The notes beneath the pieces are model-generated. The model did no database searches and was not told the origin of the DNA. It worked only from the letters and a program-made list of their open reading frames with translations. Shown in pieces: positions 25,451 to 34,438 of a stretch of DNA of 64,000 nt (its first letter is position 1; each line of letters opens with the position of its first letter). The position numbers and the translations under genes are program-made. The stretch is taken from assembly GCA_035294125.1 (NCBI GenBank), contig DATGLM010000022.1:31691-95690 (forward strand). Direction: 5' to 3'. This DNA comes from CADDYT01 sp035294125 (GTDB taxonomy: Bacteria > Chloroflexota > Ktedonobacteria > Ktedonobacterales > Ktedonobacteraceae).

Positions 25451-27286
25451 ATGGCGAAGATAGTTGCGATCACCTCCTGTCCCACAGGAATAGCGCACAC
25501 CTTCATGGCAGCCGAAAGCCTCAAGCGAGGGGCCGAGGCGCTGGGCCATAGCATCAAAGTGGAGACGCAAGGCTCCGTTGGCACGCAGGACACACTGACT
25601 CCTGCCGATATTCAAAACGCGGACGTGGTTATTATCGCCGCCGACACCAAAGTGGATCAAAGTCGCTTCGCGGGCAGGCCGGTCTATGAAACCTCGACCA
25701 ATGCCGCCATCAAAGACGGTCAGAGCGTTGTCAAGAACGCGCTGCGCGCGGCGGCAGCAGAAGCCGCTCCAGCACCTGCTCCCGCGGCGACAGCAACGAA
25801 ACATATTGTAGCGATCACCTCCTGCCCCACGGGCATAGCGCACACCTTTATGGCGGCTGAAGGGCTGGAAAAGGGGGCCGAGGCGCTGGGGTACAAGATC
25901 AAAGTGGAGACGCAAGGCTCCGTTGGCGCGCAAAACACGCTCACCTCTGCCGATATCGCGGCAGCCGACGTGGTGGTCATTGCCGCCGATGCCAAAGTGG
26001 ATACCGGCCGCTTCGCGGGCAAGCCGGTCTATGAGACCTCGACCAATGCCGCCATCAATGATGGTCAGGCCGTTATCAAGAACGCGCTGGCGCAAGCTAC
26101 GACACAGAAGGCAGGCGCGAAGGACTATGTAGCGGAAGTACAGGCGGCAAAGGCTGCGCGGTCACAGTCCCGCCGGGGTCCCTATAAGCACCTGATGACC
26201 GGCGTCTCGTATATGATCCCGTTCGTCGTGGCGGGTGGTATCATGATCGCCCTGGCCTTCGCCGTCGGGGGCTACAAAATCGCCTTCTTCGACACCTCCA
26301 ACCTCACTGTTCTGGTCACCGGCTTCACCGCCAATCCCCTCCAATCGCTGGGCGCGGCCCTCTTCGTGATCGGAGCGAAGGCAGGCTTCCTGCTCTACGT
26401 GCCTATCCTGGCAGGCTTCATCGCCTATTCGATTGCTGACCGTCCGGGTATCGCCCCCGGCATGATCGGCGGCGTGATCGCCAGCCTCGGCGGCTCTGGC
26501 TTCCTGGGCGCCATCATCGCGGGCTTCCTGGCAGGCTATACAATCTACTGGCTCAACCGGGGCATCAAACTGCCGCGCAACCTGGCCGGTATCATGCCTG
26601 TGCTCGTGCTGCCCGTGCTTGGCTCGCTGATCGTTGGCTTGATTATGATCTTCGTAGTCAGCGTCCCCGTCTCCTTCCTCAACCAGGCGTTGATCGGCTG
26701 GCTGAAGGGTTTGCAAGGAGTCAACGCGGCGATCCTGGGCCTGATTATCGGCCTGATGATGGCCTTCGACATGGGTGGCCCGGTCAATAAAGCTGCCTAT
26801 GCCTTCGCTACCGGTCTGCTGCTTGACCCCCATAATCCCGTCTACCTGCCCATGGCGATGTCGATGGCCGCCGGTATGACGCCTCCTCTGGGCCTGGCGC
26901 TGGCAACTGTACTGTTCAAAGATCGCTTTACCCATGATGAGCGCGAAGCCGGCAAAGCTGCCTGGGTGCTGGGCGCATCGTTTATCACCGAAGGGGCCAT
27001 CCCCTTCGCCGCCGAAGATCCCTTCCGCGTGATCCCTTCCATCATGATCGGCTCGGCAGTGACCGGCGCGCTGGTCGGACTCTTTGGCATCGGTCTGCAC
27101 GTCCCCCACGGTGGCATCTGGGTGATGTTCATTCCGGGTGTGGTCAGCAACCTGCCTCTGTATACCCTGTCCATCGTCATTGGCACTGTGGTCACGGCGG
27201 CAGCGCTCTTCGTCCTCAAACGCCCTCTTGCCGTCCAGGAAGGCGCGACTGAAGAGGAGAAAGTTCCCGTAGCAGCAGTTGCATAA
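25451..27286 (+). CDS. fruA: Fructose PTS EIIBBC transporter with duplicated IIB domains
   Basis: FruA imports and phosphorylates fructose. Two IIB domains occur in tandem (about residues 1-100 and 117-215), each with an intact phosphocysteine motif TSCPTGIAHTF (C10 and C125) and long stretches of identical sequence such as KVETQGSVG and ETSTNAAI. An Ala/Pro linker joins them. The IIC membrane domain (about 240-600) has GVSYMIPFVVAGGIMIALAF, FDMGGPVNKAAYAF and the ITEGAIPFAAEDP signature. AAGGAGAG precedes the start. In E. coli FruA the first IIB-like domain has lost its cysteine; here both keep it. Confidence 0.95.
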   Translation: MAKIVAITSCPTGIAHTFMAAESLKRGAEALGHSIKVETQGSVGTQDTLTPADIQNADVVIIAADTKVDQSRFAGRPVYETSTNAAIKDGQSVVKNALRAAAAEAAPAPAPAATATKHIVAITSCPTGIAHTFMAAEGLEKGAEALGYKIKVETQGSVGAQNTLTSADIAAADVVVIAADAKVDTGRFAGKPVYETSTNAAINDGQAVIKNALAQATTQKAGAKDYVAEVQAAKAARSQSRRGPYKHLMTGVSYMIPFVVAGGIMIALAFAVGGYKIAFFDTSNLTVLVTGFTANPLQSLGAALFVIGAKAGFLLYVPILAGFIAYSIADRPGIAPGMIGGVIASLGGSGFLGAIIAGFLAGYTIYWLNRGIKLPRNLAGIMPVLVLPVLGSLIVGLIMIFVVSVPVSFLNQALIGWLKGLQGVNAAILGLIIGLMMAFDMGGPVNKAAYAFATGLLLDPHNPVYLPMAMSMAAGMTPPLGLALATVLFKDRFTHDEREAGKAAWVLGASFITEGAIPFAAEDPFRVIPSIMIGSAVTGALVGLFGIGLHVPHGGIWVMFIPGVVSNLPLYTLSIVIGTVVTAAALFVLKRPLAVQEGATEEEKVPVAAVA

Positions 27287-27306
27287 GATACTACATCTGT
27301 AAGCGG

Positions 27307-27345
27307 GGCAAGAGCGGAAAACCTGGACCGTTTTCCGCTCTTGCC
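27307..27345 (+). terminator. Terminator of the fructose PTS operon
   Basis: A 16-bp perfect stem (27307-27322 with 27330-27345) and 7-nt loop is followed by TTTT, 20 bases after the fruA stop. Confidence 0.9.
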
Positions 27346-27446
27346 TTTTCTCGCGCCTGTCATTTATAGAATATAATGATGTAGTTTTCCGAACTGATAG
27401 AGATACGCCGCTGTAGGAACTCCAAACAGAAAGGACTGGTTGCTCG

Positions 27447-28781
27447 ATGAGTAAAGTGTTGGCGGTTATTTTAGCAGGTGGGCAGGGTGAGCGTTTGAGC
27501 CTGCTTTCCCAGAAACGTGCCAAGCCCGCTGTTCCCTTCGCAGGGAAGTATCGTATCATTGATTTTGCCCTCAGCAACTGCGTAAATTCCGGTATTTTTG
27601 ATGTCGCCGTGCTCACACAGTATCGTCCCCACTCGCTCAACGACCATATCGGGATTGGCCGTCCCTGGGACCTCGACCGATCTCACGGAGGAGTTCACCT
27701 GCTTCAGCCCTACGTCGGGCGCGGTGAAGCGGACTGGTATCAGGGAACCGCTGATGCCGTTTACCAGAACCTGAGCTTCATCCTGGAATCATCCTGCGAT
27801 TACGTCCTCATTCTGGCCGGAGACCATATTTATCGTATGAACTATGGGCCGATGATTGACTTTCACCAGCAGCACAACGCGGCCGCCACGCTGGGCGCGG
27901 TAGTGGTGCCAATCGAGGAGGGACACCGTTTCGGCATTCTGGAAACCGATACCGGGCAGCGCGTCGTCTCCTTCGAGGAGAAGCCCAAACAGCCACGCGG
28001 CACGCTCGGTTCGATGGGCATCTATGTTTTTAACCGCGACACGCTCATCCGCGTCCTGCTTGAAGATGCCCGCGCAGGAGGTGGCACGCCCAGCCAGCAC
28101 GACTTCGGGCGCAACATTATTCCCGGCATGGTGGAGCATGGCGAGGGCGTCTATGCCTATCCTTTCACCGGCTACTGGCAGGATGTCGGCACCATCCAGT
28201 CCTACTGGGAGGCGCACATGAACCTGCTCGGCGATCACCCCACCTTCGACCTCTACGACCCTTCCTGGGTTATTCACACGCGCAGCGAGGAGCGTCCTCC
28301 AGCTTCCATTCGCGAGGGCGCGCAGATCGTGGAGAGCCTCATCTCGCACGGCAACATCATCAAGGGGCGGGTCGAACACAGCGTGCTCTCACCGGGCGTT
28401 GTCGTCGAGGAGGGCGCGGTTGTGCGCGATTCCATCATCCTTTTCGACACCGTCATTGGCGCGGGCAGCGTGGTTGATCACACGATCACAGATAAAGAGG
28501 TTATCATCGGCAAAAACTGCCAGATCGGCTACGGCGATGATATGACACCTAACAAGCAGGAACCACACCTGCTCAACACCGGCATCACACTCATCGGCAA
28601 GCGGACGCGCCTGCCCGATAACCTCAAAGTTGGTCGCAACTGCAAGATCGGTACCGACCTGCGTCCGCAAGACTTCCCTTCTGATGCGCTCGCAAGCGGC
28701 GAAACGCTCGAAGACCGCACCTTCGCCCACGGCTGGGAGCGCGAACTGTCCCGCCGCAGCATCAATAGTAAAATCAGTTAA
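27447..28781 (+). CDS. glgC: Glucose-1-phosphate adenylyltransferase
   Basis: GlgC makes ADP-glucose for glycogen synthesis. The 444-residue protein has the nucleotidyltransferase start VLAVILAGGQGERLSLLSQKRAKPAVPFAGKYRIIDFALSN, RGEADWYQGTADAVYQN, the LAGDHIYRMNY motif, SMGIYVFNRD and GYWQDVGTIQSYWEAHM, then a left-handed beta-helix C-terminus (EEGAVVRDSIILFDTVIGAGSVVDHTI). AAAGGA precedes the ATG. Its stop overlaps the stop codon of the convergent DeoR gene by four bases. Partner glgA lies nearby at 30450. Confidence 0.95.
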   Translation: MSKVLAVILAGGQGERLSLLSQKRAKPAVPFAGKYRIIDFALSNCVNSGIFDVAVLTQYRPHSLNDHIGIGRPWDLDRSHGGVHLLQPYVGRGEADWYQGTADAVYQNLSFILESSCDYVLILAGDHIYRMNYGPMIDFHQQHNAAATLGAVVVPIEEGHRFGILETDTGQRVVSFEEKPKQPRGTLGSMGIYVFNRDTLIRVLLEDARAGGGTPSQHDFGRNIIPGMVEHGEGVYAYPFTGYWQDVGTIQSYWEAHMNLLGDHPTFDLYDPSWVIHTRSEERPPASIREGAQIVESLISHGNIIKGRVEHSVLSPGVVVEEGAVVRDSIILFDTVIGAGSVVDHTITDKEVIIGKNCQIGYGDDMTPNKQEPHLLNTGITLIGKRTRLPDNLKVGRNCKIGTDLRPQDFPSDALASGETLEDRTFAHGWERELSRRSINSKIS

Positions 28782-29539
28782 ACGCGAGTGATAGCGATAC
28801 CTTGTTCGCGGTATGGTGCAAGTACCTCTTCCGCGACGGCACGCTCGGTCACAAGGCGTGTGAGCATGCTGCTCGGCCCGATGATGTAGGGTGCGGCGGT
28901 ATCCAGTTTCTCGGCGGAGGCGAGAGCCACAACTTCGGCGGCGCTGGCCACCATCGCCCGTTTCACGTAGGCTTCTTCCAGATTGGAGGTGCTTATGCCG
29001 ATGGTGGGATGCAGGCCGCGTATGCCGAGGAAACAGAGGTCGGCCCGGATATGGCGGTACGCCTCCACCGTTGACGCCCCCTGCGCTACCTGCGCGTGCT
29101 TATTCATCTGTCCACCGATCAAAATGACTTCAACCGCCGAGTCCTCCGGTTCGGTCAGCGCCATCGCAATGGGTGGGCTATGCGTAATTACGGTGAGACG
29201 CTGGTCGCGGGGCAATTGCTGCGCCACTTGCAGCAGCGTCGTGCCACCGTCCAGGATAATCACCTGATCCTGGCGAATGAAGCGCAGCGCCGCCCGCGCA
29301 ATAGCCTCCTTCGCGCCTGTCGCTTGCTGCTTGCGCTCGCTGAAGCTGGCGCTGCTGGATGGACGCGGCAGCGCCCCACCGTGCACGCGCTGGAGCATAC
29401 CAGCCTCCGCCAGCTCGCGCAAGTCGCGCCGGATAGTATCTTCCGAAACATGAAAGCTCTTGCTCAGTTCTGAAGCCAGCACCTTTCCATCACGCTGGAG
29501 CGCCTGCATAATCGAACGACGCCGTTCTGCCGTTAACAT
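28778..29539 (-). CDS. DeoR-family transcriptional regulator
   Basis: The N-terminus RRRSIMQALQRDGKVLASELSKSFHVSEDTIRRDLRELAEAGMLQRVHGGAL is the DeoR helix-turn-helix signature; the C-terminal sensor domain shows IILDGGTTLLQVAQQL, VEVILIGGQMN and LCFLGIRGLHPTIGIS, typical of sugar-phosphate sensing. The gene is divergent from the small Cys/His protein and methylglyoxal synthase genes, with a palindromic operator-like sequence in their shared control region, so these may be its targets. Glycogen genes on the other side are an alternative. The effector is unknown. Confidence 0.9.
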   Translation of the reverse strand: MLTAERRRSIMQALQRDGKVLASELSKSFHVSEDTIRRDLRELAEAGMLQRVHGGALPRPSSSASFSERKQQATGAKEAIARAALRFIRQDQVIILDGGTTLLQVAQQLPRDQRLTVITHSPPIAMALTEPEDSAVEVILIGGQMNKHAQVAQGASTVEAYRHIRADLCFLGIRGLHPTIGISTSNLEEAYVKRAMVASAAEVVALASAEKLDTAAPYIIGPSSMLTRLVTERAVAEEVLAPYREQGIAITRV

Positions 29540-29572
29540 TGCGTTTTCTCCCTTGAAATTGCATGTTTCTCC

Positions 29573-29602
29573 TTGACATTACACGAAACTTCGTGCTATT
29601 AT
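29573..29602 (+). promoter_or_regulatory. Promoter with embedded palindrome before the mgsA genes
   Basis: TTGACA (29573-29578) and TATTAT (29597-29602) are 18 bp apart. Between them lies CACGAAACTTCGTG (29582-29595), a palindrome with a 2-base centre that could be the DeoR operator. A second inverted repeat GTGCA/TGCAC follows at 29610-29625. Confidence 0.65.
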
Positions 29603-29741
29603 TTTGTTAGTGCAGTATATTGCACGGTATTGCCCGTTGTCAAGGAGTGTAGTTGCCGATTTATCGGACACAACGCCGATTGATCGACTATTCCGGTGAT
29701 GTTTTAAACACGAACTCATTCACGAAAGTGAGGAAATACAA

Positions 29742-29936
29742 ATGACTGATGGTTTTCGCCAGATCAAGATAGAGCCGTCGCTGCCCTGTGTCTATCATGG
29801 TTGTGATGGAGAGGCAAAAGTTGCTATCGTCTACGAAGTGTCCGAGCGGGAGTGGCGCATGGTGCCAACATGCGAGCACCACACTGTACCTGTTCCAGTG
29901 GCAAAGGAGAAGCCGACTGAGCCTGTGCATCGCTAA
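29742..29936 (+). CDS. Small Cys/His protein, putative zinc-binding
   Basis: A 64-residue protein with CVYHGC near the N-terminus and PTCEHH in the middle, a spacing compatible with a small zinc ribbon-like fold. GTGAGGAAA lies upstream of the ATG. It is 51 bases before methylglyoxal synthase in the same direction and behind a shared promoter, so it is probably cotranscribed. I do not recognise a family; a metal-binding or regulatory role is inference. Confidence 0.55.
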   Translation: MTDGFRQIKIEPSLPCVYHGCDGEAKVAIVYEVSEREWRMVPTCEHHTVPVPVAKEKPTEPVHR

Positions 29937-29987
29937 AAGGCCATGGAATCCATCTCTGCGCGCATGAGTAGAGACAGGAGGTGAATT

Positions 29988-30440
29988 ATGGAACATGCAA
30001 AGAGTATCGCGCTCGTTGCGCACGACGAGAAAAAACACGAGCTACTGGAATGGGCGCGCTTTAATAAAGAATTGCTCAAGCAATACGAGCTGTACGCAAC
30101 GGGAACAACGGGCAAATTACTGGAACAGGAACTCGGTATTGCGATTCACAAACTACAAAGCGGCCCGCTGGGCGGCGATCAACAGATCGGGGCGATGATC
30201 GCGGGCGGAGAGATCGACCTGCTGGTCTTTTTCTGGGACCCGCTCACCCCGCAGCCACACGACCCGGATGTGCGGGCGCTCCTGCGCATCGCGGTAGTCT
30301 GGAACGTCCCTGTCGCCTGCAACCGGGCGTCCGCTGATCTGATGATCACGTCGCCCCTGCTGTCGAGCGCCTACCAGCGCCTCGCCCCCGATTATCATGC
30401 CTACGCCGAACGGCTGGATACGGAAGCAGGGGTCGCATAA
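29988..30440 (+). CDS. mgsA: Methylglyoxal synthase
   Basis: MgsA converts dihydroxyacetone phosphate to methylglyoxal, a bypass that relieves sugar-phosphate build-up. The 150-residue protein has SIALVAHDEKKHELLEWA, LYATGTTGKLLE, SGPLGGDQQIGAMIAGGEIDLLVFFWDPL with the catalytic aspartates, and PVACNRASADLMI. AGGAGG precedes the ATG. The likely control by the DeoR regulator fits a sugar-phosphate-responsive role. The last codons form one arm of a hairpin with the end of the convergent glgA gene. Confidence 0.95.
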   Translation: MEHAKSIALVAHDEKKHELLEWARFNKELLKQYELYATGTTGKLLEQELGIAIHKLQSGPLGGDQQIGAMIAGGEIDLLVFFWDPLTPQPHDPDVRALLRIAVVWNVPVACNRASADLMITSPLLSSAYQRLAPDYHAYAERLDTEAGVA

Positions 30441-30451
30441 GTCCCTGCTTC
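30423..30451. terminator. Hairpin shared by the ends of mgsA and glgA
   Basis: A 9-bp perfect stem (30423-30431 and 30443-30451) with 11-nt loop lies across the nine-base gap between the convergent genes; the left arm is mgsA coding sequence and the right arm reaches the glgA stop. Confidence 0.6.
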
Positions 30452-31925
30452 ACATCGGTGGCAGACGCAACACACGCCGGTAGAGGTCGCTGTAGGCGCG
30501 GGCGCTGGCCGACCAGCGCGAGTCGTAGGCCATTGCTCGCTCGACGAGGGCGGGCCAGCGGTCTTGCCGGGCGTAGAGGCGCAGGGCGCGCTGCAGCGCG
30601 TCCTGCAATGCCTCCGTCGCATACGCGCCAAAGCTGATACCGTTGCCCGTCTCCGGATGGGCGTCCAGATCGGTCACGGTATCGGCGAGGCCACCCGTCG
30701 CGTGGACAATCGGCAGCGTGCCGTAGCGCAGCGCGATCAACTGCCCTAAGCCGCCCGGCTCGAAGGCGCTGGGCATCAGGAAGAAATCAGAACCCGCGTA
30801 GATGCGGTGTGAGAGAGCGGCGTCAAAGCCGATACGGGCGCGCACGTTGCTGGTGGTCGCCGCAAGCTCGCGGAACAGGTGCTCGTAGCTCGCATGGCCT
30901 GTTCCCAGCACTATAAGCTGCAAGCGCAGGTCGCGCAGCTCGCCGGCAAGCCCGGCAATCAGGTCAAACCCCTTCTGATCGACGAGGCGGCTGACAATGC
31001 CGATCAGTGGCACCTCCGGCTCATCCGGCAGCCCAAACTCCTGACGCAGCGCGCCGCGATTGCGCTTTTTGGCCTCCGGCGCGTCTATCACATTGTATTG
31101 CATTGCGATATCTCTATCGGTAGCGGGATTCCAGGCATTCCAATCGAGTCCGTTGGGGATTCCGAAGACGCGTGAGTGGCGCTGGAACAGCGCCTCGTCC
31201 AGCCCCCAGCCATAGTCCAGCGTCTGAATCTCCCCGGCATAGCGGCGCGAGACGGTCGTTATCACATCGGCGTACATGATGCCGCCCTTCATCCAGTTCA
31301 CATCACCCCAGAACTCCAGCCCGTCGGCATTGAAGACCCGCTCAGGACTCAGCCCCGCCTCTTCCAGAATCGACGAGTCCCAGCGTCCCTGGTATTGCAG
31401 GTTGTGGATCGTATAGACTATGCGCGTTGCTCCCTTGCGCAGCAGGTGGCGCTGCGTCGTGCGCAAAAAGGCCGCGCACGGAGCTGCCTGCCAGTCGTTG
31501 AGGTGGATGATGTCCGGCTCAAAGCCCAGGCGCGGCAGCATTTCGAGCAGGCCCTTGCAGAACAGCAGGAAGCGGCGCTGCTCATCGCGCTGCTCCTGTC
31601 CCAGGTATGTTTGCTGGTGCCAGCCAAAAAGCTCCTCGTTATTCAGAAAATAGACGGTCACCGGCGTACCGGGCAGCTTGCTCTCTAAAATAGCGACCCG
31701 GCGCTCCCGCGCGCCCATAAGGACCGTTCCCTCAACGCCTGTGAAGCGCAGTCCCAGGCGGGCCGGGTCGATGCTCCCATAGCGGGGCAAAAAGATGCGC
31801 ACATCGTGGCCCAGCGCAGCCAGTTCCCCCGGCAAACTCCCCATCACATCCGCCACACCCCCCTCCTTCACAAAAGGAACCGCCTCCGTCGCCACCAGCA
31901 AAATGTTCAATCTCTCATTTGCCAT
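30450..31925 (-). CDS. glgA: Glycogen synthase (GT5)
   Basis: GlgA elongates alpha-1,4-glucan from ADP-glucose. The 491-residue protein has the substrate motif VKEGGVADVMGSLP, DIIHLNDWQAAPCAAFL, YTIHNLQYQG, TTVSRRYAGEI, the PLIGIVSRLVDQKGFDLI region and the acceptor-site string LMPSAFEPGGLGQLIALRYGTLPIVHATGGLADTV. The usual KTGGL is KEGGV, as in several non-proteobacterial enzymes. GTGAGG precedes the ATG. Pairs functionally with glgC at 27447; no branching enzyme is in the window. Confidence 0.94.
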   Translation of the reverse strand: MANERLNILLVATEAVPFVKEGGVADVMGSLPGELAALGHDVRIFLPRYGSIDPARLGLRFTGVEGTVLMGARERRVAILESKLPGTPVTVYFLNNEELFGWHQQTYLGQEQRDEQRRFLLFCKGLLEMLPRLGFEPDIIHLNDWQAAPCAAFLRTTQRHLLRKGATRIVYTIHNLQYQGRWDSSILEEAGLSPERVFNADGLEFWGDVNWMKGGIMYADVITTVSRRYAGEIQTLDYGWGLDEALFQRHSRVFGIPNGLDWNAWNPATDRDIAMQYNVIDAPEAKKRNRGALRQEFGLPDEPEVPLIGIVSRLVDQKGFDLIAGLAGELRDLRLQLIVLGTGHASYEHLFRELAATTSNVRARIGFDAALSHRIYAGSDFFLMPSAFEPGGLGQLIALRYGTLPIVHATGGLADTVTDLDAHPETGNGISFGAYATEALQDALQRALRLYARQDRWPALVERAMAYDSRWSASARAYSDLYRRVLRLPPM

Positions 31926-32004
31926 ACAAACCTCACATATATCATCGGAATAGCCGCGCTAATATGTTTATGTTATCATACATACCAAAACAAGGAGAAC
32001 CATT

Positions 32005-32778
32005 GTGTCAGAAGATACTGCTCACCGGCAGCCGGGGGCTATTGCTCTGGTTGGCTCTGGTGAATATCTGGATGTTATGAATACGACCGATGCCTACCTG
32101 CTAGAAACGCTGGGCGGCGCGGACATGGCGCGTGTCGTTTTGTTGCCAACGGCCAGCGGGCGCGAGGCGAACGGGCCGAGCTACTGGAATGATCTCGGTT
32201 TGCGCCACTTCACAAAGCTGGGCGTGAAGGACATCCGGCCCGCGCGCATCATCGATGCCGCCAGTGCCAACGATCCCGAACAGCTTGCCCTGCTGCGTGG
32301 GGCCGATTTTTATTACTTCTCCGGCGGCGACCCTCAGCAGATTATTCAGAGCATGCGCGGCTCCCCTGCCTGGGAGATTATCACGGAAGCCTACAAGCAG
32401 GGGGCGGTGCTGGCCGGATGCAGCGCGGGGGCAATGGCGCTGGGAGGCTACACCATCTCCATCCGGCAGATGGTGCAGAGCGGCCACTCGGCATGGGCCG
32501 GGGCAATGGGCATCGTGCCGCAGCTTGTCGTCTTTCCACACTTTGATCGCATGGCTAATTTTATCAGCAATGTCGTCTTTCAGGGCTTAATCAACACACT
32601 GCCCGATGGTCGCACTATTGTTGGCGTTGACGAGAATACCGCGCTGGTGCGCCTGGCTCCCCCGGCTGAGGAGACGGGCAAAGCACACTGGCGTGTCATG
32701 GGCCAGCAGAGCGTCAAAATCTTCCGGCGCGGCCAATCAACACGCATCTTGCACATAGGAGATGAGATCGAACTATAA
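32005..32778 (+). CDS. Peptidase S51 / cyanophycinase-like hydrolase
   Basis: The 257-residue protein has ALVGSGEYLDVM at the start, VVLLPTASGRE, the FYYFSGGDPQQI motif and the nucleophile GCSAGAMALGG, the layout of S51 peptidases (dipeptidase E, cyanophycinase, type 1 glutamine-amidotransferase-like fold). The catalytic serine is in GCSAGAM. The substrate cannot be deduced; no cyanophycin synthetase is nearby. The start is GTG with AAGGAGAA upstream. It reads in the same direction as the following kinase gene after a 100-base gap. Confidence 0.8.
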   Translation: MSEDTAHRQPGAIALVGSGEYLDVMNTTDAYLLETLGGADMARVVLLPTASGREANGPSYWNDLGLRHFTKLGVKDIRPARIIDAASANDPEQLALLRGADFYYFSGGDPQQIIQSMRGSPAWEIITEAYKQGAVLAGCSAGAMALGGYTISIRQMVQSGHSAWAGAMGIVPQLVVFPHFDRMANFISNVVFQGLINTLPDGRTIVGVDENTALVRLAPPAEETGKAHWRVMGQQSVKIFRRGQSTRILHIGDEIEL

Positions 32779-32878
32779 GTGCCTGGGTGACACCAAATGC
32801 CCACCAGAGCCGTGTCCTTATAGGAGAAAGCAAGCAATTATTTCAGAAAGCAACTATTTCCTGATAAGGATACAGTCT

Positions 32879-34201
32879 ATGGAAGAACTGGAAGGTACAA
32901 TATTCGGGCATTATTTGCTCAAGAGGCGGTTGGCACGTGGCGGCATGTCACAGGTCTATCTCGCGTGCGATCAAGATTCGCAGCAGGAAGTGGCGATCAA
33001 GATAGTCAGCAGGGAAGATAGCGAGCACGCGAGTCGCTTCCAGCGGGAAATCAAAGCTCTGGGTAACCTGTCACATAAGCATATCCTGCCAACGCTCGAT
33101 TATGGTGAAGAGGGACAGTGGCTCTACATGGTCATGCCGTATATAGAGCATGGCACCTTACGGGACCTGTTGCATACGAAGGGACGGTTGACCCCGGAGG
33201 AGGCCGGGAAGATTCTGGTGCAGGTATGCGCCGCCCTGCAATTTGCCCACGACCATGGCGTCATTCATCGCGATATCAAGCCTTCGAATATCCTGCTGCA
33301 ACGGGGAGAGCACGCCTATCTGGCGGATTTCGGGCTGGCCAAAGAGGTTGATCAGAGCAGCGAGCTGACGCAGACCGGCTACATCATCGGGACGCCGGAA
33401 TATATGGCACCGGAACTGGCCGAGCAGTCGGCCAGCAAAAGCAGTGATATCTACGCGCTGGGCATCGTGCTCTACCAGATGCTGACCGGAAAGACGCCTT
33501 TTAGAGGCACCACGCCTCTTGCTGTCTACTGGAAGCATATGCAGGAACAGCCCCTGCCTCCATCACTGCTAGAGCCTAGCATTCCGGTCAGCGTCGAGCA
33601 GGTGGTGATGTGCGCGCTGGAAAAGGACCCGCGCCTGCGCTTTAAAAGCGCGCAGGCGCTGGCTCGCGCCTACGCGCAGTCGCTTTTGTACGCGAGAAGG
33701 ACACGTGAGGAGTGGCGTATCACCGCTCCACCGGCCACGGCAGCCAGAGTGCCTATGGGACCACTGCCTGTGGCGACTCCCACTGCGCCAGAGAAGCAAA
33801 ACTTGTTCGATATGCGCCGGATAACGGGCGTGGCGACGCAGAATCGCGTTGATGTGGAGAGGCGCGCTCCGCTCTCTCGCAAGGTGATGACGGGTGTGCT
33901 GGCAGCAACGCTTCTGGTAGCTATTCCCTTCTCTTTCGGTTACTCGCTCTATAGCAGTGCAGCGCATACTCAGACGGTATGGGGAGCCAGCGCGCTGTTT
34001 TCGACCGCGCTGGAGAATGCAGGGAAGAGGAGTGGTTTCGGGAAGCTGCCTCCTGCCTCCACCACCACAGCGTCCAGCACTACAGATGATAGTGTAATCT
34101 TCTACCCTCGTTCATCACCGCCACCACCGCCAAAGCGACCATCACCGCCACCACCGCCAAAGCAGAAACATGGACACAAACATGGTCATGGAGATAGATA
34201 G
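32879..34201 (+). CDS. Membrane-anchored Ser/Thr protein kinase with Pro/His-rich tail
   Basis: The 440-residue protein has a complete kinase domain (about 8-265): ARGGMSQVYLA glycine loop, VAIKIV lysine, VIHRDIKPSNILL, DFGLAKE and GTPEYMAPE. A linker and one membrane helix (about 335-357) follow, then an outer part of ~80 residues ending in repeated proline stretches and KHGHKHGHG. The ATG at 32879 is preferred because AAGGA is eight bases upstream and the kinase domain then starts at the N-terminus. It lacks PASTA repeats. A paralogous kinase follows, so the pair may sense related signals. Confidence 0.9.
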   Translation: MEELEGTIFGHYLLKRRLARGGMSQVYLACDQDSQQEVAIKIVSREDSEHASRFQREIKALGNLSHKHILPTLDYGEEGQWLYMVMPYIEHGTLRDLLHTKGRLTPEEAGKILVQVCAALQFAHDHGVIHRDIKPSNILLQRGEHAYLADFGLAKEVDQSSELTQTGYIIGTPEYMAPELAEQSASKSSDIYALGIVLYQMLTGKTPFRGTTPLAVYWKHMQEQPLPPSLLEPSIPVSVEQVVMCALEKDPRLRFKSAQALARAYAQSLLYARRTREEWRITAPPATAARVPMGPLPVATPTAPEKQNLFDMRRITGVATQNRVDVERRAPLSRKVMTGVLAATLLVAIPFSFGYSLYSSAAHTQTVWGASALFSTALENAGKRSGFGKLPPASTTTASSTTDDSVIFYPRSSPPPPPKRPSPPPPPKQKHGHKHGHGDR

Positions 34202-34438
34202 ATTGGGAATACGCCGGGGGAGTAGAGCGCGCCGACATTCAATATCCTCCCGTGGCTTCCTGAGCCTGTCTGAAGCGTACAGGGTACCAATCTGTGACCT
34301 TTAACGTATTACTACCGTATACTTATAGATAGTTATACAAGCTACAGGTAAAGAAATGGTTGTGTTTTGTGCTCACTGCGCTGCGCTGCGCCTGCGGGAA
34401 GAAAGACAGCAACGTGGTTGGGAAGGATCGAGAAAGAA

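Noticed and set aside
26162..27640. 492-codon frame antisense to fruA and glgC
   Set aside because: Biased His/Asp/Gln composition and crosses the fruA terminator; shadow frame.
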